Positions 9,235 to 18,090 of a DNA stretch of 45,086 nt are shown here, one piece after another. The notes beneath the pieces were generated by a model that saw nothing but the letters and a program-made list of their open reading frames with translations, did not search any database and was not told the DNA's origin. Origin of the DNA: an uncultured Oleispira sp. (GTDB lineage: Bacteria; Pseudomonadota; Gammaproteobacteria; Pseudomonadales; Oceanobacteraceae). Each line of letters starts with the position of its first letter. Within the stretch, counting starts at the first letter, position 1. A program made the translations under genes and the position numbers. The stretch covers positions 1-45,086 of the forward strand of contig CAJVZR010000031.1 in assembly GCA_913019965.1 (NCBI GenBank), read 5' to 3'.

Positions 9235-10506
9235 TTATTGAGCGCTAATTATTGACTGGCCTAAAATACGTTCCAGTTCTAATACTTGAGTGAAAATTTG
9301 GACTTGGCTATTGATTAAGTCCTGCTCTAAATTGAATACTTGGTTTTGTGCATCGATCCACTGCAAAACTGTATATTGACCCTGGCGGTAGGCCTTTTGG
9401 GTGGTGCTTAACAGCTCACTGGCGAGGGGAAGTAATTGTTTATTAATTCGTTTCGCGAGGCGCATCTCTTTTTTAAGGCGGGCTTGAATACGCTTAAGCT
9501 CGATCGTTAGCTGCTGCCGTTTAATGTCCAGTTGCTCTAAGCTTAACGTTTGCTGGGCTTGAGCGCTGGCAATGCGCCCACGATTAGGGTTGTCAAAATT
9601 AAGCGGCATGGATGCAGATAATACTATGCTTTGCTCGTTTCTGATGTCGTTATGGCGTAAGCCTAAACCGAGCTTTATATCGGCGCTACCATTGGCTTGG
9701 CTTAAGGCTAAGCGAGTATCTGATATGCGCGATAGAGCAACCTGGTAGCGATAATCCGGTAATTGTTTCACACCTTTATTAATCACACGGGTTAAAGCTT
9801 GTTCGCTCGGCAATTTGGGTAGCTTGGATAACTGACCCTGTAGCTGAGAGAAGCCAGTGATTGACGCATCTTGTTGGCCTAACCACATCGCTGCAAGGGC
9901 ATCTTTCTTTAGGCCTATACTAAATTCTAACTGCTCTAAAGTATTGTGAGAGCGAGCGAGTCCTAAGGCCATTGTTGCGACATCAGCTTGGGCCACGGCC
10001 CCAGATTTTGCTCGTTTATTGATGATTTTAAGCGCCCTTTGCTCTTGCCCAATACGGGTTGAAAGTAAGGTCTTCTGTTTCTGTAAGGCGAGCAGCTGAT
10101 AGTAACGACGACTGGTTTCTGCCAGCACGTCTAATTTTGAAATTTCAAACTCGGATTGTCGTTGCGCTTGTTTGGCCGTCGTGAAACCGACCCTTGCTTG
10201 GCGCTTATCACCCAGCTCAAAATTCTGACTAAAGGTGAGAGTGGTATCATCTTTACTCAGTTCTATTTCGGCACGAGCCGCAGGGCTAATATCGGCTTGG
10301 GTTAGTTCACCTTCGAGCTGGCGCAGATAAAAAGGATAGGCTACGAGCTGAGGATTGTATTGCAGGGTCAACTGCAACGCGTGTTTTAGCGAAAGGCTAG
10401 GCAGTGCTTGCTTGGTTTCAACATCTGTTGCTGAAAAGCTAATAGCAGGCAAGCTACACACCAACGCTAGCATACTCATTCGAGCACGCACTAGGTGTTT
10501 GTTCAT
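9235..10506 (-). CDS. czcC: TolC-family outer-membrane channel (CzcC-type)
   Basis: The protein of about 423 residues has a signal peptide (MNKHLVRARMSMLALVCSL onward) and two long alpha-helical repeats typical of outer-membrane efflux proteins. I prefer the ATG at 10506 over the in-frame ATG at 10524, because GTGGGA sits at proper spacing before 10506 and the upstream six residues add nothing to the signal peptide. It forms the exit duct of the metal pump and is second in the operon, 63 bp after the small His-rich gene. Confidence 0.88.
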   Translation of the reverse strand: MNKHLVRARMSMLALVCSLPAISFSATDVETKQALPSLSLKHALQLTLQYNPQLVAYPFYLRQLEGELTQADISPAARAEIELSKDDTTLTFSQNFELGDKRQARVGFTTAKQAQRQSEFEISKLDVLAETSRRYYQLLALQKQKTLLSTRIGQEQRALKIINKRAKSGAVAQADVATMALGLARSHNTLEQLEFSIGLKKDALAAMWLGQQDASITGFSQLQGQLSKLPKLPSEQALTRVINKGVKQLPDYRYQVALSRISDTRLALSQANGSADIKLGLGLRHNDIRNEQSIVLSASMPLNFDNPNRGRIASAQAQQTLSLEQLDIKRQQLTIELKRIQARLKKEMRLAKRINKQLLPLASELLSTTQKAYRQGQYTVLQWIDAQNQVFNLEQDLINSQVQIFTQVLELERILGQSIISAQ

Positions 10507-10569
10507 AAATATCCCACATAGCATAAGGCTATGAAATAAATGATTTTAGTTGGGTTTGCTGGCGATTAT

Positions 10570-10911
10570 TTATGAAAGCTGGGTAGGAGGTGGAATGGGT
10601 GGGCTGTAGGTAAGATTACGATAGCTTGGAGCAAAGTCAGCGATATTTAGGCTGGCTTTAAGGCTGTCGCTGGTTGTGTATTGAGTTGTTAAGTCACTTA
10701 ATACATGAAAGTGTGTTTCTTCGGCTTCTTGTGCTGTTTCGTCCAGCTCACTGCCAAAATCGAATAGGGTTTTTAAGTCAGGAACTATGTGCAGGTGTGG
10801 GGTTTCTAAGGTGTCGTGCTCATTGGCGACCAGGTGCACGGAAGCCCATACGCTGTTAATGAGCGTATTACTGATGATAATAAGGAGCGCCAGAAGGTGC
10901 TTTATTTTCAC
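10570..10911 (-). CDS. Small periplasmic His-containing protein heading the czc operon (CzcI-like)
   Basis: With a GTG start at 10911 the product is about 113 residues, beginning with a clean signal peptide (KIKHLLALLIIISNTLINSV, then WA-S). An upstream in-frame ATG at 10974 would put 21 odd residues before it, so I prefer GTG; AGG lies upstream. The mature protein carries two echoing motifs, HLHIVPDL and HFHVLSDL, each with an HxH pair, and ends PPIPPPTQ. It resembles in size, location and His content the small CzcI-type proteins that precede czc genes, which suggests periplasmic metal sensing or buffering. No direct family match is claimed. Confidence 0.65.
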   Translation of the reverse strand: MKIKHLLALLIIISNTLINSVWASVHLVANEHDTLETPHLHIVPDLKTLFDFGSELDETAQEAEETHFHVLSDLTTQYTTSDSLKASLNIADFAPSYRNLTYSPPIPPPTQLS

Positions 10912-11042
10912 AGTGGCTAGACCTAAGTGAGAAAAGTGAAGCTGTATTAATCCATAGTTCATTACTATGGGCAAGTAAGGGTTTGCAAAGATTGATAGTA
11001 AACATGATTCAAGTAAACAAAACTGAGCTTAAAGACAAAATG

Positions 11043-11077
11043 TAAACCTGTGCTTGCTTTGAACAAACACAGGTTTA
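11043..11077 (-). terminator. Hairpin terminator after the thrombospondin-repeat gene
   Basis: A perfect 10-bp stem (11043..11052 with 11068..11077) has a 15-nt loop and is followed on the minus strand by the T-rich CATTTTGTCTTT. It begins 5 bp beyond the stop of the minus-strand gene that ends at 11082. Confidence 0.65.
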
Positions 11078-11081
11078 TGGA

Positions 11082-14000
11082 TCAGCGTGCTGATTTACTT
11101 CGGCTGTATAGGGTGAGCAGTAAGATCGCGAAGAGGAAAGCAGTATTTAAATGGCCAGCATTTTTAGATGTGTTTTTTGAGACAAATAAGTCGGGTGGCG
11201 CGAGCGTATCGAGATTGACACTATCAAGCTCTAAACCAAAGCGATTGATTGGACCAATACCTTTTAGATAGGTTGTATCGTGGCCATTTTCAGTAATAGT
11301 AATCGATGGATAAACCTTGCCCCGCCAAGCGGTTTCTCCTACATCTTTTAAGTGCATCTGAGTCCATATGTCATTCACGATACTACTACCTTCTCTAAAA
11401 GAAGAGGCTGTGTAGGTGATAGCTTGACCTGGAAGTAACTTACTTGGAAAGATTGGGAAATCATTGAACAATAATTTACTCTCATTGCTATTATCGATGA
11501 ATTCTAGAATATATATTCCACTCTCTCTTCTTTCTATTAACCACTCAGTATCATTATTAAAATCAACAACGAACTGACCTCTTTTATTGGCTTCTGAAAC
11601 GGTAGCGCGAATGAATTGATTATTAGTAATGTAGAAGTACTCAATATTTCCTAAAGGATAATATTCTAATAGGTTAACGACAGTAAAAGTATCTTTCGCG
11701 TCAGGTCGAGAGTCGTGGTTTACTTCATATTGATTTGATGCACCATCATTATCAAAATCTAACAATCCATCATTCTGATTGAATGAATTTAAAAATTGAT
11801 ACTGATCTTCAACAGTATTTAAAATGCCATCGTTGTCTATATCTAGATCGCAAATATCGCCCAGTTCATCATTGTCAAAATTTTCCTGACGGCTGTTTGC
11901 CGTTTCTGGACAATTATCTCGATCGTCAGGGATACTATCTTGATCCTTATCTGAAGGGCGATCGTCACTGCTGTCACAAGCATCTCCGATGTTATCATTA
12001 TCTAAATCGGCTTGATCGGGGTTGTGGTCGTAAGGGCAGTTATCTTTATCGTCGCTATAGTCGTCATTATCTCTATCACGTCCGTAGGGGGTATTATCAC
12101 AATCGTTTCCTTTTCCATCACTGTCATAATCATATTGAGATTCATTATGTATATTGGGGCAGTTATCTTCATTGTCACCATGGCTATCACCGTCCGAGTC
12201 GGGTGAAAAAGAAAAGTTATCAATTAAAAGGTGAGTATGTCCAGGGTCTTGACCTTCATCATTATATTGTAATTTGATTTCTATGCTGTGAACTCCGGCA
12301 GTAATTTCGAGCTTAGATTCTCTCCAGTTGTAACTTTCACCCACATTTTTTAGAGCTTCGCCGTCAAGATAAAAGTCAACTTTGTGTCTATAGTATCTAT
12401 CACCGATTAGCTTATAGTCGAAACTAATAATTCCATTGATGAATTCTGCGGTGTAATAAATGCTACTGGATTGGCTATTGTCTTTTACTCGTCCTGATAC
12501 GAGAACAGCATCATCTTCAATAATTCTCTTGCTCCATAAATTACGGCTTTCAAGTTGGTAGAAGTCTTTAGGAATACCTGAATTAAAATTGGTTAAGTAT
12601 TGAGTGACGAGTTCGGGTTTTGAATTAACATCATTAATGTCGGTTGAATTGAAATATTCTACCAGGTTAGTAAAACCATCATTATCTAGATCTAAATTTG
12701 AGTCCGTAGAGTCTATCGGATTTAAACCTGCATTTTTTTCAATGGTATTAGGAATTAAATCGTTGTCATTATCTAGATCACAAGCGTCACCGATATAATC
12801 ATTATCAAAATCGTCTTGCGTTGTATTAGTCGTATTGATGCAGTTGTCATTTAAATCACTTATCGTATCGTTATCGCTATCTGGCATGTTTAATAGGTCA
12901 TATATAGTAAATACTGGGCCAATATCTGATTGAGTTAATATAAGTAGGTTCCCATTCATGGGGAAAAGTCGAATGTGTTTAGCATTATTAATAGTTTGCT
13001 GTGAAACGAGTTGATAGTCTTCTTGCCAGATTTGAAGAGTATTAGTTTCTTTAAGGGTTGTGACTAGATAGTTATTAATCCACACAGCATCATCGATGAA
13101 ATTAGAAGTATTATTAAGGACCTTTAAGCTTTTAGCTCCAATAACTTGCCCCGAGCCATTGAGAAGGACTTGACCGTCAGGGCTAAGGTGAAATATTGGA
13201 CTATATCGAATTTCAGAGTTGTAACTAGTTCTAGTTCCAAGTTTTATTGACCCATCGGTAGGTGAAATATATATTTCGCGAAACAGGTTCTGAAATCGAT
13301 AATGAATCGTATTTTGATCTTGACTCCAAAGATACTTAGTCCCGAATGTACTTCTTTGAATTGTATTAATTATCTTTCCTGAGGAGTTAATACCGTAATG
13401 AATATAGCCAGAAGCTTGATGGTCAAGGGTATATACGAAGTCCCCAGCAGCTAATAAACCTTTAATAGCAGTTCCTAAGGTTATAAAATGTGTTTCTGTT
13501 GCGTCATCCCCTTGTGATGTATCGAAGTAAGTAATTCTTCCTGAATCGTAACCTAAATATAAGCGTTTATTTGAGATCGAAAAAGTCATCCAGCTTGGGG
13601 TTTCGAATAACCCCCAGCTTTTTACGTATATTTTCTCAGTCACTTTTCTTCGATGAATTACTCGAGAGTTTGCATCTAACAGATAAAGAATATTCTCATT
13701 ATCACTTACTACTTTTTCCGCATTATAAGCTAATCCTCTAGGGTTGGTTGGTTCTTCTAAGGTTGGATTCGATAAATTTTTAATGTCGGTATGTTGTGCA
13801 CTTACTAGGCTATCTGTTGTTGAAAATGTTGTGATTATGTCATTTTTTCCTGCCACATGGGTGGGTGTGTTATTTAACACTAGGTGTCCGATATCATGAT
13901 TGTTGGCGTCGTATAAGGACAGTTTATTTCCGCGTAGAACCAATGATTGGTCATTAATAAAGGTAATATGATTAAACGCGCCTCCTAGGCTCCCCATGAA

Positions 14001-14660
14001 ATCTAAATTTTCTGCAGAGAATATAAAGCCGGAATCAGCAAAAATTTTATCTTCGGTATTGTTGATGTATATTTTTCTAGTCTCGTCCAGGTCGCTTGGG
14101 TAATCGCTAGAGATTCTTTTTGGAATACTCCCAGGAGTAAACTTTGAGAGGCTATTGGAATATTTTCTATTGGTACGATGATAGATAGCGCCCTGACTAT
14201 TAGACGCGGTTGCCATTGTAATGTTGTAGATATAGTCTTTATCAATTAATGAGTTATCGAGAGCATTAATTAATGTCGCGTTAGAGTTATCATCCGAAAT
14301 GAAAAGGGTATCGTTTAAAGAGGTGACTTGTAATATATCGGAAGGAAATTGATAAATAGATGAGCCATTAAGACCTGTAATATCAGATCGTTTTAGTTCT
14401 GTTCCATATGCTGTGTAAATATAACTTTCATTTACATGAAATGCTGTAGGGATATTGTTCAGCGGTAGATGCACCAAAAATTCATTACTGGCTAGATCGT
14501 ATCGGACAATTTTATTAGGCGCTGCGAATAGAAAATAGACAATATCATTTTTCTGTTGAACGTCGATGAGTGCTGCATAGCTATTTATTGAGGCAAATAA
14601 ACTCGCGAGGAGAAATAGGACGCTAAGCACGAGTTGCTGAAAAATCCTTGGGGTTAACAC
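11082..14660 (-). CDS. Very large secreted thrombospondin-type-3-repeat protein
   Basis: The 1192-residue product has a signal peptide (about 1-29) and a beta-rich region to about 590 with repeated strand patterns suggesting a propeller or YVTN-like fold. Two blocks of calcium-binding thrombospondin type 3 repeats follow, at about 592-690 and 820-980 (for example DSDNDTISDLNDNC and DNDNIGDACD). Between them is a beta-sandwich-like stretch containing the phrase HTHLLIDNFSFSPDSDGD. The end is a hydrophobic helix plus SRSKSAR, a C-terminal anchor or sorting signal resembling, but weaker than, the GlyGly-CTERM tail of the protease at 1541..4180. It is probably a Ca2+-stabilised cell-surface protein; its role in adhesion or binding is a guess. 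It stands alone. Confidence 0.85.
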   Translation of the reverse strand: MLTPRIFQQLVLSVLFLLASLFASINSYAALIDVQQKNDIVYFLFAAPNKIVRYDLASNEFLVHLPLNNIPTAFHVNESYIYTAYGTELKRSDITGLNGSSIYQFPSDILQVTSLNDTLFISDDNSNATLINALDNSLIDKDYIYNITMATASNSQGAIYHRTNRKYSNSLSKFTPGSIPKRISSDYPSDLDETRKIYINNTEDKIFADSGFIFSAENLDFMGSLGGAFNHITFINDQSLVLRGNKLSLYDANNHDIGHLVLNNTPTHVAGKNDIITTFSTTDSLVSAQHTDIKNLSNPTLEEPTNPRGLAYNAEKVVSDNENILYLLDANSRVIHRRKVTEKIYVKSWGLFETPSWMTFSISNKRLYLGYDSGRITYFDTSQGDDATETHFITLGTAIKGLLAAGDFVYTLDHQASGYIHYGINSSGKIINTIQRSTFGTKYLWSQDQNTIHYRFQNLFREIYISPTDGSIKLGTRTSYNSEIRYSPIFHLSPDGQVLLNGSGQVIGAKSLKVLNNTSNFIDDAVWINNYLVTTLKETNTLQIWQEDYQLVSQQTINNAKHIRLFPMNGNLLILTQSDIGPVFTIYDLLNMPDSDNDTISDLNDNCINTTNTTQDDFDNDYIGDACDLDNDNDLIPNTIEKNAGLNPIDSTDSNLDLDNDGFTNLVEYFNSTDINDVNSKPELVTQYLTNFNSGIPKDFYQLESRNLWSKRIIEDDAVLVSGRVKDNSQSSSIYYTAEFINGIISFDYKLIGDRYYRHKVDFYLDGEALKNVGESYNWRESKLEITAGVHSIEIKLQYNDEGQDPGHTHLLIDNFSFSPDSDGDSHGDNEDNCPNIHNESQYDYDSDGKGNDCDNTPYGRDRDNDDYSDDKDNCPYDHNPDQADLDNDNIGDACDSSDDRPSDKDQDSIPDDRDNCPETANSRQENFDNDELGDICDLDIDNDGILNTVEDQYQFLNSFNQNDGLLDFDNDGASNQYEVNHDSRPDAKDTFTVVNLLEYYPLGNIEYFYITNNQFIRATVSEANKRGQFVVDFNNDTEWLIERRESGIYILEFIDNSNESKLLFNDFPIFPSKLLPGQAITYTASSFREGSSIVNDIWTQMHLKDVGETAWRGKVYPSITITENGHDTTYLKGIGPINRFGLELDSVNLDTLAPPDLFVSKNTSKNAGHLNTAFLFAILLLTLYSRSKSAR

Positions 14661-14847
14661 TTCTTATATCCTTACATTATTGAGTTATTTGTAATTTTAC
14701 TTGTAAAGCCTTTAGCGGTCTATATTACCAACGAATATTAAGGTGCTACGTCTGAATATTGAGTAGAAAATTTTTCATTTTTTCTCAGTCTATAGTGGTA
14801 TGTGTTAAGATAATTTAAATAATTACGTAGTTATATAGGAATGTCGA

Positions 14848-15252
14848 ATGATGAATGAACTAGCAGGTGGCGCCTTAATCGGTATTGCCGCCGCTCTTTT
14901 GTGGCTTGGTATTGGCCGTATCGGTGGTATCTCTGGTGTAATCGCGAATATCTTTTTGATTAATCAAGGCCATAGAAATTGGAGCCTGTATTTCTTTGCG
15001 GGTTTATTAGCTTCCTATCCGCTGTATGTATTGCTGGCGGGTACTCCGGAAATGCAGATTACGGCGAATAAAGCCATTTTGGTGGCTGCGGGCTTGTTAG
15101 TGGGCATGGGGACTTATATTGGTAATGGTTGTACTTCGGGCCATGGGGTTTGTGGTAACGGCCGCTTATCGCTGCGCTCTATGGTCGCCACTTGTACGTT
15201 TATGGCGTTTGGTGTGTTGGCTGTTTTCATCATGAATTTGTTAAATTTATAA
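14848..15252 (+). CDS. YeeE/YedE-family half-permease, first subunit
   Basis: The 134-residue integral membrane protein has about four hydrophobic helices and the family hallmark [12 protein letters not shown], whose cysteines are linked in characterised relatives to uptake of sulfur compounds such as thiosulfate. Full-length relatives are about twice this size; here the two halves are separate genes. AGGA precedes the ATG. It is followed after 18 bp by the second half. Confidence 0.85.
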   Translation: MMNELAGGALIGIAAALLWLGIGRIGGISGVIANIFLINQGHRNWSLYFFAGLLASYPLYVLLAGTPEMQITANKAILVAAGLLVGMGTYIGNGCTSGHGVCGNGRLSLRSMVATCTFMAFGVLAVFIMNLLNL

Positions 15253-15270
15253 ACTAAGCGGAGTATTACG

Positions 15271-15702
15271 ATGAATCAAAACGTTATGAAGATGATTACC
15301 CCGCTAGCTGCAGTGATTATTTTTGGTTTGGGCTTGCTGGTCTCGGGGATGAATAACCCGGCTAAGATCCGTGGCTTTCTTGATGTATTTGGTGATTGGC
15401 AGCCGGCTTTGATGGCGGTCATGGTGGCGGCAATTGCTATTTTTGCCCTGGCTTATGCGCTTTCAAATAAAATGAAGCAGCCTTGGTTTCACTCAATCTT
15501 TCATCGTCCTAGCTTGACGGTAATCGACAAACGCTTAGTTATCGGTTCGGCATTATTTGGCATTGGCTGGGGGATGGTAGGGTTGTGCCCTGGCCCGGCG
15601 TTATTGAATGTCATGACGGGGCAGTGGGATGTTGTATTGTTCGTTGCCGCGTTATTAATCGGTAACCGAATTGCCCACTATACGGTGGGCCCAGCTAAGT
15701 AA
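15271..15702 (+). CDS. YeeE/YedE-family half-permease, second subunit (DUF6691-type)
   Basis: The 143-residue membrane protein carries the conserved [15 protein letters not shown], the second cysteine-containing signature of the YeeE/YedE superfamily. With the upstream gene it would make a complete pore for a reduced-sulfur substrate. No sulfurtransferase or persulfide dioxygenase gene is adjacent, although these often accompany such pairs. The gene ends 21 bp before the convergent LysR gene. Confidence 0.85.
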   Translation: MNQNVMKMITPLAAVIIFGLGLLVSGMNNPAKIRGFLDVFGDWQPALMAVMVAAIAIFALAYALSNKMKQPWFHSIFHRPSLTVIDKRLVIGSALFGIGWGMVGLCPGPALLNVMTGQWDVVLFVAALLIGNRIAHYTVGPAK

Positions 15703-15723
15703 TTTTGACGACTTAAGATCTGG

Positions 15724-16572
15724 CTAAATAAAGTCTTTGAAGGCCGTCATGCTGGCTTTCAGGCTATCTTTACGCCAGATCATCGCAGTAGTGCTATGGC
15801 GCCATTGCTTGCCTAGTTTATGCTGCTGAATACTGCTCGCAAAGGGGTAGTAGTCTAATAATACCTTAGGCACTATTCCAACCCCCATGCCTGCGGCGAT
15901 ACAACTTAATAGCGTATGGTAAGAGCTGATTTCAATGATTTGAGCGGCTATGCCCCCATCTTTTGTCCAATCTCTCATACGGCCTCTGTAGGCGCATAGG
16001 TGGCTAAAGCTTAATAGTGTGGGTTCGCTGGATAAGTCGGCGGTACCATTGATTTTTTTATGCTCTAGATCAGAGACCAGTACTAACTCTTCTGCAAAAA
16101 TCGGGTTGATTTCTAAGCGTGCATCCTGTCTTGGGTCGGCAACCAAGGCTATATCGATTTCCCCGGCTAATACTCTTTCAATTAATAACCCGGTTGGGCC
16201 TGTTTCTATTTGCAGGTCGACTTCTGGGTATTCTTTGTGGAAGCGCATTAGAGGTTCAGTCAGCCGTGTGGCGGCGACGGCTTCCATCGCCCCTATGGTT
16301 AAGCGGCCCTTGGGGGTTGTTTGGTGTAATTCGTTAATTGCTTGCTGGGATAATTGAATCATTTGCTTGGCATAAGGCAGCAGCTGTTCGCCAGCGGGAG
16401 AGATGCGCAGGCGGTTCTTTTCTCGCAAGAATAGCTGGGTATCGAGTTCTTGTTCCAATTTTTGAATGCGGGCAGTGATGTTAGAAGGAACGCGGTGCAG
16501 CTTTTGCGCCGCCGCGGTGATGCCTCCTGAAAGTGCCACTTCTTGAAAGACCTTTAAATCTGATAGTTCCAT
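15724..16572 (-). CDS. LysR-family transcriptional regulator
   Basis: The product (282 residues from the preferred start) has an N-terminal winged helix-turn-helix (SGGITAAAQKLHRVPSNITA) and a LysR substrate-binding domain. The start at 16572 (MELSDLKVF) is preferred to 16593, because AGAGG is well placed before it and the longer version would overlap a likely LysR operator at 16592..16608. It is convergent with the permease pair and divergent from the EamA genes, so an EamA gene is the more likely target. The effector is unknown. Confidence 0.88.
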   Translation of the reverse strand: MELSDLKVFQEVALSGGITAAAQKLHRVPSNITARIQKLEQELDTQLFLREKNRLRISPAGEQLLPYAKQMIQLSQQAINELHQTTPKGRLTIGAMEAVAATRLTEPLMRFHKEYPEVDLQIETGPTGLLIERVLAGEIDIALVADPRQDARLEINPIFAEELVLVSDLEHKKINGTADLSSEPTLLSFSHLCAYRGRMRDWTKDGGIAAQIIEISSYHTLLSCIAAGMGVGIVPKVLLDYYPFASSIQQHKLGKQWRHSTTAMIWRKDSLKASMTAFKDFI

Positions 16573-16591
16573 GGAACCTCTATTTCTAATC

Positions 16592-16640
16592 ATTCATAAA
16601 TAGTGAATAAGTAATTCATTATTATTCATTTTCAATGAAA
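16592..16640. promoter_or_regulatory. Two candidate LysR boxes
   Basis: ATTCA-N7-TGAAT at 16592..16608 fits the T-N11-A form of a LysR box. A second dyad, TTCAT-N5-ATGAA, lies at about 16625..16639. Both are in the divergent gap between the LysR gene and the EamA remnant, where autoregulation and control of the neighbour would be expected. Confidence 0.5.
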
Positions 16641-16679
16641 TTATAAGAGGGCTATTGTAAAAACATGCCGTCAAGCAGC

Positions 16680-16720
16680 TAGTTGAATCGAAAGGCAGGT
16701 AGTTAATTCGAAAGGCAAGG
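16680..16720 (+). repeat. Imperfect tandem repeat of about 20 bp
   Basis: Two adjacent units, 16680..16699 and 16700..16720, share TAGTT, then two or three variable bases, then TCGAAAGGCA. They sit directly upstream of the degenerate EamA reading frame. They may be a local duplication or a spaced operator pair. Confidence 0.6.
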
Positions 16721-16731
16721 TAGGTAATAGA

Positions 16732-17121
16732 ATGAAAGCTGGGACTTATAAACAGAACAAGTGGCACATATCCGCAGATGTTATTATTTGGTCGGCCATT
16801 ATTTTTTACGGTTTGAACGAGTTGTTGCCTTACGATCAAATCGCATTGCGCTATATGACCTGTGCCGCTTTCATTATTCCCAGCTTGTTCGTACGTAGCC
16901 GTTTCTTATTCTTTATCCCTCGCTTATTTATTTGTGCGTTATCAGATTTTATTCATGACGTATTGATGATGGCCGCTCAGCGCTTAGCGATGGTGCTATT
17001 CATGATTTGTGTATCGATATTTATTGGTGGTGATCAGCAGGTCCCTCATTCAGTGCTCTGGGCAAAATCGGGAAAATATTACTTTGTTAAAAATAGAAGA
17101 AAAATTTGTTTGCGATTCTAA
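16732..17121 (+). pseudogene. Decayed EamA-family transporter gene
   Basis: The 129-residue frame aligns with the N-terminal part of the intact EamA protein that follows. YDQIALRYMTCAAFIIP parallels FDVIAIRYITCASILLP, and RLFICAL parallels QLIICSL. The match fades after about residue 70, and the remaining sequence, with a basic tail (KNRRKICLRF), does not look like a transporter. It is less than half the size of a normal EamA protein and lacks the second five-helix half. It is probably a truncated paralogue or a relic of a tandem duplication. It might still be translated as a small membrane protein. Confidence 0.65.
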
Positions 17122-17136
17122 TTTAAGGAGGGGCGC

Positions 17137-18090
17137 GTGAAGGAGTTAACTGTAAGAAAGCAGGGTTATATCTATGCCTTTGCAGCCGCATTTATTTGGG
17201 CGGGGTTTATTCTGGTCTCGCGGATGGGGGGGATTAGTGAGCTATTGGTCTTTGATGTGATCGCTATTCGCTATATCACTTGTGCAAGTATTTTATTACC
17301 GATTTGGTGGTTCAAATTTCGTTTTAAATTACTTACCCCTCAACTGATTATCTGCAGTTTAGTGGGAGGCTTGGCTTATGCGTTATGTGCATTTAGTGGC
17401 TTTCAATTAGCGCCAGCTTCCCATGCGGCCATTTTATTACCAGGAATGATGCCCCTTTTTATTATTCTGCTTTCTTATTGGATTAATAAAGAACGTTATG
17501 GCTTGCAGAAGTGGATAGGTATTGGAGTAATTACTGCAGCGGTACTGATACTTTTCTCGGGTGAATTAGGGTTGTTTAATGATACCATCGAATTAAATTT
17601 TTCTACTTTATTCGGTGATGTCTGGCTGGTCATGGCGGCATTGATGTGGGCTTTATTTTCTATATTAATTAAGCGCTGGAATATCACGCCTTGGCAGGTA
17701 GCGGTGAGTTTAGCATTACTGACCTGTTTGTTTTATTTACCTGTTTATCTTGTGTATCTGCCAAAGGCGATTTCACATGCTAGCTGGCAGGATATTGCAT
17801 TGCAGGCATTTTACCAGGGGATTATGGCGACCATAATACAAATGATTTTTTATGTGAAAGCGGTCCAAAAAATTGGACCGTCTGATATGGGGGCTGTGAT
17901 GTCCATTGTACCTGTTATCTCTGGTATTGCTGCCATCATAGTATTCGACGAAGCCTTAACTTTGGCATTAATCATTGGTTTGGTTTTGGTTAGCTTCGGG
18001 GCGTGGGTAGCCCATAGTTCGTTATTTAAAAGTAAGAAAGTTATTCATTCAAAAGCTGAAATATCGAGGGAATTAGAATGCCGTACATAA
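17137..18090 (+). CDS. EamA/DMT-superfamily transporter
   Basis: The 317-residue protein has about ten hydrophobic helices arranged as two EamA repeats (about 12-140 and 160-300), typical of drug/metabolite exporters. AAGGAGGGG gives a strong ribosome-binding site. Its last codons overlap the tautomerase start by 13 bp, so the two are translationally coupled. The divergent LysR gene is the probable regulator. The substrate is unknown; the pairing with a tautomerase hints at a small organic acid or aromatic compound, which is inference only. Confidence 0.85.
   Translation: MKELTVRKQGYIYAFAAAFIWAGFILVSRMGGISELLVFDVIAIRYITCASILLPIWWFKFRFKLLTPQLIICSLVGGLAYALCAFSGFQLAPASHAAILLPGMMPLFIILLSYWINKERYGLQKWIGIGVITAAVLILFSGELGLFNDTIELNFSTLFGDVWLVMAALMWALFSILIKRWNITPWQVAVSLALLTCLFYLPVYLVYLPKAISHASWQDIALQAFYQGIMATIIQMIFYVKAVQKIGPSDMGAVMSIVPVISGIAAIIVFDEALTLALIIGLVLVSFGAWVAHSSLFKSKKVIHSKAEISRELECRT

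Noticed and set aside
11783..12277. Tyr/His/Arg-rich 164-codon plus-strand frame (and frames at 12002 and 12012)
   Set aside because: Shadow frames produced by the repetitive Asp/Asn codons of the thrombospondin repeats on the minus strand.
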